64,000 bases of DNA from Oscarella lobularis (Eukaryota; Porifera; Homoscleromorpha; Homosclerophorida; Oscarellidae), in the NCBI RefSeq assembly GCF_947507565.1, contig NC_089190.1, positions 992,001-1,056,000 on the forward strand, given 5' to 3'. Shown here piece after piece: positions 47,859 through 59,743 of this stretch. Each line of letters begins with the position of its first letter. Position 1 is the stretch's first letter. A program made the position numbers and the translations under genes. The notes below the pieces were generated by a model that was not told the DNA's origin, made no database searches, and saw nothing but the letters and a program-made list of their open reading frames with translations.

Positions 47859-50800
47859 TTAGCTAATAAAAAAGACCTGGAAAATTACCTTGTGAGTGTC
47901 TCGATCAAACACTCCTTTTAGCCTCCGCTTTACTGCGACGACCCCCGGAGCTGCCAGAAGATTTTCAATTTCAGCCTTCAGCGTTTCAAAGCATGATTGT
48001 GCTGAAGGCCGATTGGCTGGGTGGCGACCAATTAACTGAGAGCAAAGCATCAATAAATTGGGACGACCAGCGAGAGCGTCCAATTGAGTCTGTCTCAGTT
48101 CCGAAACGGGCCCCGCACCCATGAATATTTCAATCAACGACACGCCCACGCTGTACACGTCGCTAAGCAACGTGCTCGAAGCGGCAGTGCCATCCGGACG
48201 CGGCGCCCTTTCTGGAGCGAGATACGGTGGACTCAGTGGGCCAGTGGACAGAGAACTCTCAATCAGATGAGCCGCTCCTAAGTCGCCCACTTTTACCTTC
48301 ATATCTCTTGTTACAAGAATATTTGATGGTCGAATGTCGCCGTGGACGTAGGGACGTGGGCGAATCTGATGAAGATATGCGATTCCGGACGTCATATCCA
48401 TGGCAATAGACAGCTGCTCGTAAATGGTCAAATACAACCCGGAAGCGTGAGCGGCGGTGATGACTTCGCTGACCGATCCCTCGAGTAATTCCATGATCAT
48501 TTGAAGAGGAATTCCTTCGACCATGACCGCTCCACAAACGGTCATGATATTGGGATGATGCAGTCGGCTGCACACGAAAATTTCTTGTTTGAACATTTCA
48601 ATGTTGTGCTGATCCGCGATGAGGTCGTGAATTTTTTTCACGGCGACTGTCATTCCGCGCCATTGGCCAACAAAAGCGCCTAAGTGTGACATATAACATT
48701 ATTTGCATTTATAGCAAATTTCCTCACCTGTAAAAGCTCCTGATCCCAGTTTCTGGTCAGTCACGCGAACTTCATCTGGATTGACGTTCAAGACCTCCGT
48801 AAATCTGTCAAGGCATCGTTTCATTTCGTCACGAGACGCTTCGAGAGTTTGGCAGCGCGTCAATGCAACTGAAAATTGGTCTCTACACAAATGATCCATC
48901 ACAAATACAAACGTAGATAGGTATAGTGGCAGTATGCATGCCTAATAGAAGCAATTTCTTGCCCATGACGACGTTGTGCTGCAGATGCTTCCCTTTGCAC
49001 TGACGCCAGTTGTTCCCTACACGTCGCATGAGATTATGTGCATACACATTTTAAGTACATAATTATTATTCTTAGTACCTGATTGAAGTGATCTGTTCAT
49101 CTTTTCGCTGTTCAAGACGACGTTGAGCTAGCGATGCTTCCCTTCGAACTGACGCAAGTTGTTCCCTAAAAGCAAGAAAAAGACTAAGACTTTACTAATT
49201 ATCTTTTCACCCTGATTTGATCTATTACCCCGTCTTTACGCTGTACTTCTTGTTGAGAAGAGGCAAGTTCTTCTCTGAAATTGCAGAAGGATTCACGTAT
49301 TGGCTGACATAGATGTAACGTCATAAGAGACCTGATAGAAGCCTTTTCTTCGTCAAAGCGACCCTGTGCTTGTCTAATAGAAATGGTTCTAAAAATAGCT
49401 ACACCTTGATTCATCTACCTCGTCTGCTCTTCAAAACGAGTTGTGTTTGCTCTGAAATAATTGACATTACCTACCATCATGTTTAAAGTGTAATGCTCTC
49501 ACCTTTTTTCTTCGACCAATTTAGCACATCGTCGTCGAAGATGCTCCAACTCACGCTGCAGCATTTCCATATCTTCACTTCCACTTGGAAGTGAGAAATG
49601 CGGAGATGGAATTGCTGCACAAACTGGAGGTATCCTCGATAAAAGAATTTCTTGCTCTATTCTCATGTACGACTCGTTATTAAAGTCTGCAAAATACAAT
49701 TATTAAAACACCACTAAATAAGGCTAAAATAATAATAATGATTACCTAGATGAAAAGAGCTAAGAATTGGCTTTAATGTCCAATCGTCATCAGTTCCACC
49801 ACAGACAAAGACTTCTGCAGTCTTGTCTTCATTCTGCACACAGTGACATGTGTGACCCGCAATCTCTCCTAATTGCGAATTAACGTCCATCTAAACTGAG
49901 AATAACAAACACATTAGAATGCTGTTGTGTAGCAACCTTATATGCTTTGGAATTCTCATAATCCAAAACGTAAATGTGGTCAGAATTTGTTTTGTTCAGT
50001 ATTTCACCCCCAATAAGAAGACAAATTGATTTGTCTTCTAATCCTTCTTTCACTAATTGACAAATCCCATGGTCCAATCTGGATGATGGTTCCACGTTGA
50101 AATCAATGATCGTCCACGTCTAAAACATTTGATAATCATATAATTATTTAAGTATGAAATTACTTACTTTATGATTCAAATTTATCCCAAAAGACTGAGT
50201 TTTGCCATTCATGTCAATTCCATGAAGTAACGCTCGATGTCGGTCAATGTTTGCCATGGCAGCATTCACAAGTGGCTTTGGTCTTGTTCCACTCAATTCC
50301 AAATCCAACCACACTCCATACACTCCTAGTCTCAATATCATTAAGAAATTGATATCAATATACTCACCATCATTTTCCTCTTCAAATTCAAATTCATAAA
50401 TATCATTACTCCAGCCGTCTTCGTCCTGAGTCGCCCCAAATTGGAGTTGATCGTTTTCTTCGCCTTCTGACAACGATATATCAGTATTTGTTATAGCTTC
50501 TTCCTCCTCGTCCTCGTCCTCTTCCTCGTAGTCGTCGTCCTCCTCCTGGACCTCCTCCTCCTCCTCTTCACCACGAGGGATCTCATCTCCGCTCCTTCCC
50601 CCAAACATGATCACTCTTGATCCAATCGCACACAAACAGCAGTGCGAGCGTCCGGGCGGTTTCTTTCCTCCGATGGGCGTGGCTACTTCGATCCATTCCA
50701 TTTTCTTCGGATCGAGACGATAAACGATTCCCAGTCGACGACCATCGTCTGTCAATCCCCCGTAGGAGTAGATCATCTTGTCGATGACCACACATCGTGC

Positions 50801-51058
50801 TCCCTTACAAGGTGGAGGAATCGTTCGACTTCGAGTCAATCGACGGATCCATTTCTTCGCCCTCCGAACGTTCGTCACCCAGATTTCGTTTCGGGGAAAA
50901 TGTTTTGATCCATGCCCGCCGCCGAAAAGATGGAGATGATCGTCGACCAATGCGCATTCATGAAAATACCGTTTCTCGGGTAAACTGCTTTCGTCAGGGG
51001 ATACTTTAGGAGGATCGTTTCGGGCCTTTCGGCTAATTAGTTGACGAATCAATTCCAT
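47859..51058 (-). CDS. Kelch - coiled-coil - protein kinase
   Basis: A minus-strand gene with about a dozen exons. It starts at the ATG at 51058. Exons read as 51058-50368, 50325-50168, about 50120-49937, 49892-49747, 49689-49504, several short coiled-coil exons (49453-48900), a glycine-loop exon ending near 48729 (LGSGAFTG), and the kinase exon 48679-47859. The N-terminus has Kelch-like blades (HLFGGGHGS, IYSYGG, VIMFGGRSG, ICLLIGG, VFVCGG). A heptad-rich region follows. The kinase has VAVKK, HGDIRPSN (HRD changed to HGD, catalytic Asp kept) and GDLG in place of DFG. Kelch propellers usually bind proteins, so this looks like a scaffolded or receptor-proximal kinase. An acidic insert after the third Kelch blade is absent from the paralogue at 60881-63823. 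Classification as TKL is inference. Confidence 0.85.
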
Positions 51059-51437
51059 TTCGTCTCCGCAGCCACTGCGCGCGCGCTAACACAGATCGAA
51101 AACGAAAATGGGCGTTTCTGGATTGCCTCCAAAGCTTTTCTTAGAAGCATAACAAATAAGGCAGGTAAGAAACTTGTGCAACGTTCATGGATTATCCTAC
51201 ATAGTGAAAATGTTCAGAGCCCAAACATCTAGATAATTTACTCGCCTTGCACAAAGACGTTTCCAAGTATCATGACGCTGTGCAGAAACGTCGCCCTCAT
51301 CTCACAAAATAACCAGCAATCAAAAAAGAAGAAGAAAAGCCACCTAAAGTCTCCAAAAAGATCACCACGATAAAAACATACCGCAAGTCTCACTCAAACA
51401 TCAAATGCAGTAAAAAAGTACCAAGGAATCATTTTAG
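51059..51437. other. Promoter side of the Kelch-kinase gene and spacer
   Basis: It contains the conserved ccactgcgc...gcgctaacac motif (51072-51092). No gene was recognised in the remainder, which runs to the 3' end of the truncated kinase copy. Confidence 0.5.
51072..51092 (-). promoter_or_regulatory. GC-rich motif upstream of Kelch-kinase start
   Basis: The string ccactgcgcgcgcgctaac lies just upstream (minus strand) of the ATG at 51058. The near-identical ccactgcgcaagcgctaac lies in the same place, about 20 bp before the ATG at 63823 of the paralogue. It resembles an NRF-1-type GCGC palindrome. The role is inferred from conservation and position. Confidence 0.5.
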
Positions 51438-51933
51438 CTAATAGAAAGCACTTGGGAATATGACTTTATGAGTGTCTAACCCAAACACGCCTTTTACCAT
51501 TCGCTTCGCTACGAAAATCCCTAGTGCTGACATACGGCTTTCATTTTCGGTGAATTCAAATTTCAGGGTTTCAAAGCACACTTGCGCCGACATTCGATTG
51601 GCTGGATCACGACCAATTAATTGAGAGCAAAGCATGAATAAATTGGGACGATTAGCGAGGGCGTCCAATTGAGTCTGCCTCACTTCCGGAATGGGACCCG
51701 CACCCGTGAATATTTCAATCAACGACACACCCACGCTGTATACGTCACCACTCAACGTGCTCGAAGCGGCAGTGCCATCCGGAAGCGGCGCCCTTTCTGG
51801 AGCGAGATACGGTGGACTCAGTGGGCCAGCGGACAGAGAACTCTCAATCAGATGAGCCGCTCCTAAGTCGCCGACTTTTACCTTCATATCTCTTGTTACC
51901 AGAATATTTGATGGTCGAATGTCGCCGTGGACG
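51438..51933 (-). pseudogene. Truncated kinase copy (C-lobe only)
   Basis: The open frame from the HGDIRPSN catalytic loop to the stop is very similar to the kinase at 47859-51058 (MKVKVGDLGAAHLIESS, PYLAPERAP). Homology stops abruptly at 51933, just before the catalytic loop would continue upstream. It has no N-lobe, glycine loop or ATP-binding lysine, so it cannot be an active kinase. The junction is a perfect palindrome, gaggtctcgagacctc (51934-51949). It is probably a fragment left by a rearrangement or insertion. Confidence 0.8.
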
Positions 51934-51949
51934 GAGGTCTCGAGACCTC
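51934..51949. repeat. 16-bp perfect palindrome at kinase break point
   Basis: The sequence gaggtctcgagacctc is its own reverse complement and marks the exact end of homology to the kinase gene. The following bases (catagacccccc...ggatccgcc) have no match in the window. Confidence 0.7.
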
Positions 51950-52137
51950 ATAGACCCCCCCTGGATCCGCCACTGCAACATTCAGAGACGTGAGTAAAGA
52001 CCAGGCATGTGAAGAAAATTTGCCAGTGAAAAATTTTAAATTTGAGCAAAAGAAAGATGCATCTTATACTAGACGAACAGCAGACGCAATAAACAACGTC
52101 AGGGCATGCAGTTAGGCTGGTAAAGAGGTCAGGCTTG

Positions 52138-54639
52138 TCAAGGCTTGAGACTTTCTATAACGCACTCCAGCGTATCTATAAAATGTGGAAGCTCACCGAT
52201 AATTTCCTCTGCAATCCAAGGCTTCTCTGGAGGTGTCAAATTCGACAATACGGGACACTTTAGCATTTCGAAAAATTCAACCATGCTTGTTTTTGGAGAA
52301 GAAGAAGAGAATGCTGCCAGCCATAATAAATTTTGAAGCTAGGCAATGCTATAATTGCAGATAACAATTTCTTAGAGTTCTGGGCTAACCTCAATCTCAT
52401 AGTGAGACGACGAAAATTCCGCTGTCATTCTCGTACCTGGTAATGCGCGCGCATATTGCGGTCTTTCACCATTAAATTCATCCACTTTTGAAATCGCAAC
52501 ACAAAGTTTATTTTCAATGACGTAGCTAGATTTGACTTTGTGCCTAATAAAATGAACGCGGAAGCCAGGAATAATCTTAAACGATACCCGACCATTCGCT
52601 CTGATTTAAACACATAAGCAATAAAATATAATACATACAGTATTTAAACAAACCCGATATTTATTGACTTTGTAAATTGCTGAATTAGTGGTTCGTCAAG
52701 TGAGACGAGCTCTCTAGTGTTAAGCGACAGACGCACGTCGTGCTGCCTGCAATATTTTAAAACAGTACATACGCTTTCGCAAAAACAATGGGGCACATAC
52801 CCTTCCAGAAATACCCAATTTGCCACAAATACTTTTTCTTCGTTTTTGTAAGCAGCATAGCACTCAAGGCTCCCATCATCTGTTTTGGTCACCCGCAAGT
52901 CCAGACGTCGAAGTTCTCGCAACGAAACTTTGAAGTCATACGTGTCGAGAACAGTCGGTTCGTCCAAATCCTCCGATACGTCTTCAGGAGACGTTGATAC
53001 ACTGATATTAGAGGGATCAATTTAATTTTTGAATCATGTTTATTATGCTTACTAAGTAGCAAAAGAAGATTTTAACTGAGGAACGATATCACCTTCAAAT
53101 TCCAGTATGTCGTACTCAGATGACGCAATTTCCGGTGGAACGTCTGTCCACAGAAGCTTGCCCATCCTTTGAAAACTGACAATACAATAATTGCAAAGTT
53201 TTTGTAAGACGAATGACCTTGCTTCAATTCTGATTTGACCTTGATAAGTTTGGAGTTTCTTTAATTTCTCCAGCATACACTGTCGCACAAACAAAAGGTT
53301 ATCTTCGTGAATAAGACCACTGGGTGGCAATCTTAAAGGAAAATTCCACAAATAAAATGTATAAAGATAACACCGCGCGTACGAACTTTTCAGTTTTACT
53401 CCAAGCCGCCGTAGCCTTGGATGTATCTTCAAACACTATTGATGGCTTTAATTTCAAGTTTTCTAAGCCTTTCTTCAGAAAGCTTTCGGCACTGTCTTTA
53501 GAAGGACTAGGCATTTGAGCCCGTACCTTTGACATTGGATTCATTATCCTACCCGACAACTATATACATAAGGTTTTCTTACAGACAACTTCAAAGTGTG
53601 CTGCTGCCGATGACCCAAAGTACGAAAATGATCGCCTGTGTGCGGCTGAAAGCAAAGCCGAACGTTCGACTTTTTTGCATCATAACAGGTAACACTGTCT
53701 AGAACTGGCGTCTATTTAAATAAAACAAAGTGTGCTTAACTTATTGAAATTCATGCCAGCTTAGAGTCGTCTTACCGTAGTAAACAAGCGCATTTTGATT
53801 TTTTCGGCTACCAAGTCTATCTTGATTTGAGATGAAGAAACCAATTTTATTTCCTGAAGCGTTTGTGCATGTATAGACAAAACGCGTAAAGTATTCGAGC
53901 ATACCTTTCTACCATGTTCTTTGCATGGCCAGCAGAACGTGTCAGTGTCTTCCTCGTTATCATGAAGTATGCCCTGTAGGGTTGACCCTTGTCGACCCAC
54001 AATGTATAGCATGGAAATTTTATCGGGTACAGGCAAGCAGTATGTGATCATGCTACTCTGCATGCATCAGAACAAATTTTACTTTTGCAATAGAAGATTC
54101 TGAAATAAAGACTTACCATTCTTTCACGAACAGCTCCAGTAAACTCTTCAACGTTCGTTGCCGATCCTTCAACGTAGATCACATTCTTGCCAACTCTAGC
54201 ATTTACATTATGCTTTCTAGCCTCTGAATGCAGCCATATGCCTATACAGATACCAAAATAAGTTTGACTGAACCGAGAACGCCGATAGGTAATAAGCACA
54301 ATATATATAGAACATCTTGCCTCTTCCGCAAACGTACCCAAGGTACAGGGGAACAGGAATCGCTGTCTCGTTAGGGCGTCGGCCAGCAATAGAGCCGCTG
54401 TCCAGTTGATCTAGTTTTCCGCTGCTGTCGTGAAGAAATTTGCAGTCAGGGCCGTTTCTGCAAGTTCCTTTTAGGAAAAAATTGCAGGTTTTATGAGGCT
54501 TTGCGTCGTCGTGAAGAAATTTGCAATCACGGCCGTATCTGCAATTTCCTTTCAGAAAGAACTTGCAGGGTTTCCAAGTCTTCCTTGCGTCGTAAAGAGA
54601 CGTCGGTAGCTTTTGTGTCTGTGCCAAGAAGTACGCCAT
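52138..54639 (-). CDS. Tandem CCCH zinc-finger protein, C-terminus of unknown type
   Basis: A minus-strand spliced gene starting at the ATG at 54639. Exon 1 (54639 to about 54341) encodes two CCCH fingers of spacing C-x8-C-x5-C-x3-H: CKFFLKGNCRYGRDCKFLH and the similar CNFFLKGTCRNGPDCKFLH. Later exons include about 54213-54119 (NVIYVEGSATNVEEF), 54060-53907 (MITYCLPVPDKISMLYIV) and others ending at exons 52967-52660, 52601-52395 and 52339-52138. The last exon ends DTLECVIESLKP at TGA 52138-52140. CCCH fingers of this spacing usually bind RNA. The remaining 500 or so residues were not recognised. The gene is divergently transcribed from the helicase at 54795, with only 155 bp between the start codons, so co-regulation is likely. 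Confidence 0.7.
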
Positions 54640-54794
54640 ATCTAAGCGTAGATATAGAAAGCGGAAAGGCGCGCATGGCGAAAGTGAAACACTTGCGCTG
54701 ATAGGACAACGCCATCGTCATCAATCGTCATCAATCGTCATCACAAGGTGGGGCGCGCCCCGAAAATAAAATCCCCAACGGCCCCAAACCTAAG
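54640..54794. promoter_or_regulatory. Shared divergent promoter with ISRE-like motif
   Basis: This is the whole space between the CCCH gene (-) and the helicase gene (+). It holds gcgaaagtgaaacac (core gaaagtgaaac at 54680-54690), which fits the GAAANNGAAA core of interferon-stimulated response elements bound by IRF proteins. It also holds three tandem copies of atcgtcatca (54713-54744). Function is inferred from position and consensus. Confidence 0.5.
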
Positions 54795-57700
54795 ATGGAT
54801 CAAATCAAGGCAGCACTGAAAGAGAAAAATCCATTCAAGCGAAAGAAAACCTTGGCTAAAATAGAAGAGGTTCTTCGCGACCCGTACGCGCAGCTCAGTT
54901 CCCGACTCCGAGACAAGTACAGAAATGATAAATCGCGACTCCAAAGTGACGTCGACGGGCTTTGGAAACTGAGAGTCGGTGCGTTTCTCGCCGGTCTATC
55001 GGCATCGACTCAGCTATCGTTAGACGAGCTCAACAAAAGCGAAGTCGTACTGCAGACGTTTTCAGGACTCCAGTTTCGCGTTGAACCCGTTTCTCCCTAT
55101 GTGCCTGAAGATGAAGAAGAGAGTCTGACACTTTCGCATAACAAAGATCTAGTGAAAGAAATGAGATACGACTCTGTGGTCGAAAGTGGCGTTTTGCTGG
55201 CGAAAACTGAAACCGAAGGCTTCATTTATCAGCCAGGGGACCCAAAAGAGCTGGGCAGCTTACGGTTCCCATTGAACACTGATGCATTTGCGGTTCCAGA
55301 CAAATCTCTCAAAGCTCTTTCACTTCACTGCGGTGACGAAGTCGAGTTTCGATTATGTGGGTCTACTCCGTATGACGTAAAAGTATCAAAATATGAGGAT
55401 ATGACAAGTAAGGAAATAGACGACTACCTGAATGATCTTTCCCAAATAGCTGACGAGAATCCTCTTTCTGCTCTTTTGAGTATAAGAAATGCTTTTCCTA
55501 TATGGAGGTACATTTTGTATGGAGACGAAGGCCGAGTGCCAACTCACCGGCTGTGGAGAGTTGTTCGCCTTGCCAGTAAGATCACCGCATCAGAGGCAAC
55601 GACTTTACTCAGGTCGGCGGTAGAGTCAATTTTTCTATCTTTTGCAAAGCCAGCGTTCCTCCATGAAACTCTTCTGCCTTGCTGCACAAACGAAACCGAT
55701 AGAAGTGATTTCACCGTAGATGAAATGAAGGAATTCGTATCAAACTTCGTAACTCTGCTACCTAAAAAAGCAAACACAATTTTTCCGCTTATCAAAATCG
55801 TTTCTCAATCTCTATTTGATGTTGGTCGTTATGTCGAGTCAAACAAGTTTCTGTTGAACACCCTTGAAACGATCGCGAGTCATCAGCAAATCGATGAAGA
55901 CGACGACACTGATGTCCAGCCGTGGAACAGCGCTCCGCTGATCATTACTCCAAAGGAGCTTCGGATTGCCTCCAAACAGAACCACAATCAATTTGCAGAC
56001 TTACCTGTGGTTCGTCTCAAGCAGCCTTACAGATCGATAGAGGACTACTTTGAAACGTATTTCACACTCTTACGAAAGGATTGTTACGGGCAGCTGTGCG
56101 ACGTCATACGGTCTGCGAAACTCCTGCATGTTGACAGGAAAAAGCACAACTTGTACAAAATAGTGGAAACAACGGGACTTTACTTTTTCCTCAATGGAAG
56201 AGGCATGGCATTCTGCCTCAAATTCGAACCACTTTTTGAAATAGATTGGAATGAAAGTGAGTTTCTGAAAGAGGAGAATCTCGTTGCAATCAGTCTCACC
56301 GGAAATTTTGACGACTCTGAATTGATATGGGCAACAATTGCAAGTCAGGGAAGAAAACACACCGAATTGCTAAAACGAGTACAAAAAAGTTGATAATAAT
56401 ACAATTTTACAATTTTATTTTACCCTTTACTTCTGTGACGTAGAGTGAAGTGCACTTACGCTTCTGCACCGAGGAGAACGACGAAACTGACGCAGTGGTC
56501 ATATCTCGCATTCAAGAATCGACTTCCGCTGTCTTCGTTGAAAGTCCGGCGTTCTATCGCGCCTATCAACCCGTCTTAGACGCTTTGCAGCGAAAAAACA
56601 TTGAAGAAGTTCCTTTTCAGTAAGATGAAACATTACGATTTTCTTCTCCAACTTTTTTTGCTTGTAGAAACGCTCTAGTTCGCCTAAAAGAAGAGCCCCA
56701 AAAAATCGCGTATATAAACCAAACAACCACGGTCAATGAGATTCCTTTGTTTCATAACGTTGCTGAACTGACCTGCTCTGACGAGAAAATAGTACAAATC
56801 CTCGAGAAATGTCAATGCAAATTAGACAAAAGCCAAGTTGATGCGGTTACGAGCTGCTTTAGTCGTCCCCTGACACTTATTCAGGTATAAGAAAATATAG
56901 AATTAATCATGTTCACGAACATACATATATGTATGCCTTCACCTCTAGGGACCACCCGGAACAGGAAAGACATTTCTTGGCGTTACGATTACTCGACTGC
57001 TGCTCTCCACAAGCACCCTGCCGGAAGGTCCAATTTTGATAATGGCATACAAAAACAGATCACTTGATCACTTTCTCAATCTCTGCTTCGATTTCGTCGA
57101 CGAACGAAACGTTATTCGAGTCGGCCATACGTCGCATCGACGACTACAAGAGCGATGTCTTAGCGCTGTGCTGCACAGGGAAAAGCTGAGTGACAGACAG
57201 GTAGCCCGACGAATTCACTTCAATTCTATTTACAGACTGAAAGAGCTAAAAACGACGTAACAATATCGTATTATTACCTTGTTATAAAGTACATTACTTG
57301 CTTGGTTGTTAGATTGCGCCGTTGGGGAGAAAATCTGAAAAAATCACACAGTTTCAGCGTCGAAATCTTCGTCGATCAAGCAACAGATAATCAAATTCGT
57401 AGTCTCGTCAAAACACAGGAATCCGAACTGAAAAAAGATGCCGCTAATGAGCCGTCTATAAAAGCATTCCTTAGAAACAACATGGTTTGAATACAGGTAT
57501 TAGGATTTGAGAAGTAATAGAGATATCTTTACTGCAGAATAACGACGAGTACGTTCGCACCCTCTCTAACTTAATGGAAGCATGGCTACCTTCGGATGAA
57601 GAATTTGACAGAATTGGTCCTTCAGATAACGCTCCTAAAAAGAGTCTATTCGAAAAAATACAAAGCGCAACAACAGCAACGACGACAACAGTTAGGTTGC

Positions 57701-59743
57701 CTGCTGACAACTCTGAATTTTTGAGAGAAGAAAGAAAAGATAACCAAAATCGGTTTCAAAGCTATAGCAGTTACCCCTCTGATATGAAACGGATATACGA
57801 ATACAAAGTAGACGAAGGGGTTGAATCACTGTCTTTCGAAGAACAGTTAAATGGCCCTCTAATTAGAGTGAAAAGAAGAAATCTCTGTAAGAAGAAATCT
57901 TTTATGTAAACTGGCTTTGACCAGCACGTAGATTATTTTCTATTAGATCCCGACGATCTTACGCTGTTCAATGCAGACGACTTGCAAAAAGTGACCAATG
58001 CTGCCGACCGGGCACGACTAACACAAATGTGGCTAAATGCATACCACCGAAAAGCAAGTCGATTGTTCACAGAAGCTGCTGAAGAGTATCTCAAAATCTG
58101 CCAGCAGGTTCAGGTGACCTTAAAAATAATAAGTAAACACAGTGAAATAATGTTTAAGCAATACCTATATGCAGGAACGCAACATGAAGCTCCATTACGA
58201 AATTCTAAAATCAGCCAAGCTAGTAGGAATAACGACAACAGGAGCAGCGATTCACCAAAATTTACTTCTGGCTGTAAAACCATCCATTATTATTGTCGAA
58301 GAAGCCTGTGAAATTCTAGAATCCAATCTTCTCGCCACCCTTACACCGTCAGTAAAACAGCTAATAATGATAGGAGATCACATGCAATTAAAACCAAAGG
58401 TATTTACACTTTCAAAATGTATATACTTGATAACTAGACTATTTTGTCTAGGTGTCATGTCACGAACTGGCCGAATTATTCTACTTTGACACGTCTGCAT
58501 TTGAACGTCTTGTAACCAACGACTATCCTCACGTCACTCTGCAAGAACAAAGAAGAATGAGACGAGAGTTTTTACCGTTACTGAAGCCCTTCTACCCCAG
58601 TCTGAAAAGCTCATCTAAAGTAACAAACATAGTTTATACAGCCTGTGCGCAATGCTTAACATATTTTTGATATCAGGTTGAAAATTTTCAGCTCTGCCAG
58701 TTTCTTCCCCAAAATCTTTTCTTCTGGTCGTACCATTCAGATTTAGAAACTCGAAAAAACGGCAGCTTTAGCAACAGATTAGAAGCAGAAAGAGTGAAAC
58801 AGTTAGTACTATTCCTGTTGTCTTGCGGAGAAAACAGTAGTAACATTACTGTTCTAACATTCTACCGAGGACAGGTAGGATACGTCGATTCGTCACTTAA
58901 TTAAGACATCATTAGAACTTCAGGTGGACGCCTTGTACAAAAAATTGCAAAACTGTAAGAGCGACTGCTGCGGAAACGACCTTCTGTTTTACAGAGCAAT
59001 TCGCGTCAGAGTTGCGACAGTTGACGAGTACCAAGTAAGCATTGAGAATAGTTCTCTCGGTTCAGATCTAAACGTTGTCTATAGGGTGATGAAAACCGCA
59101 TTATAATACTATCTCTTGTCCGCTCCAACAAAAGCCAAACCTTTGGGTTTCTGAAGGAAAAAAATCGTCTTGTCGTCGCCATTTCTAGACAAAAAGCAGC
59201 GCTCATTATTGTTGGAAACGGCAATTTTTTCAAGCGCAACCCTCACTTTCAGGTACGCACACTCACGCTTAAATTTTCTTCTGTATGTCCTGCGGTGATT
59301 GCGTCTTTATTTAGACTCTTCTCGAGACCATTGGAAAACTAGGCCTAATCGATAACACCATTCCAGTCCGACTCCCTGACGGCAGAATCAAGAAAACAGA
59401 CGAAGAAGGCCTAAAGGAAGAAATAGTTCAAATGTGCTCTCAACCATCAGTCGCCGATATTCCTCTAAAAGAAAAGTTTCCTCAATCGGATAAGTTACGA
59501 GCGAAGTTTGCCCCTACGATTGGCACCGACTGGAAATTCCTAGTCAGAGAATTGGGCCTTTGCGAGGCGAAAATTGACGCGATCGTGCAGGACAACCCGC
59601 ATTCAACGCAAGAACAGGCTTACAAAGCGCTTACACTGTGGACAAAGAAAATGGGTGAGAAAGCGACGAAACATCACGTCATTGAAGCTCTTAGGGAAAT
59701 GGAACGTGAAGACCTGGTCACAGAACTTGAGCAATACACGTGA
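54795..59743 (+). CDS. ZNFX1-like SF1 helicase with C-terminal Death domain
   Basis: A spliced gene; the ATG at 54795 begins a long first exon (to 56378). Further exons are 56444-56619, 56668-56884, 56949-57256, 57313-57484, 57538 to about 57886, about 57945-58110, and others to 59743. Phases agree where checked. The first exon holds an unassigned helical N-terminus, a stretch like a cold-shock fold (EGFIYQPGD...HCGDEVEFRL) and the ZNFX1-type segment PYRSIEDYFETYFTLLRKD. Motif I is GPPGTGKTF (56949), Walker B is IIIVEEACE, followed by MIGDHMQLKP; motifs V/VI are TVDEYQGDE and NRLVVAISR. The last roughly 95 residues read as a Death domain (GTDWKFLVRELGLCEAKID, QAYKALTLWTKKMG). No NFX1-type zinc fingers are present. 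In vertebrates the family senses viral RNA; here a Death adaptor could link sensing to signalling. Confidence 0.8.
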
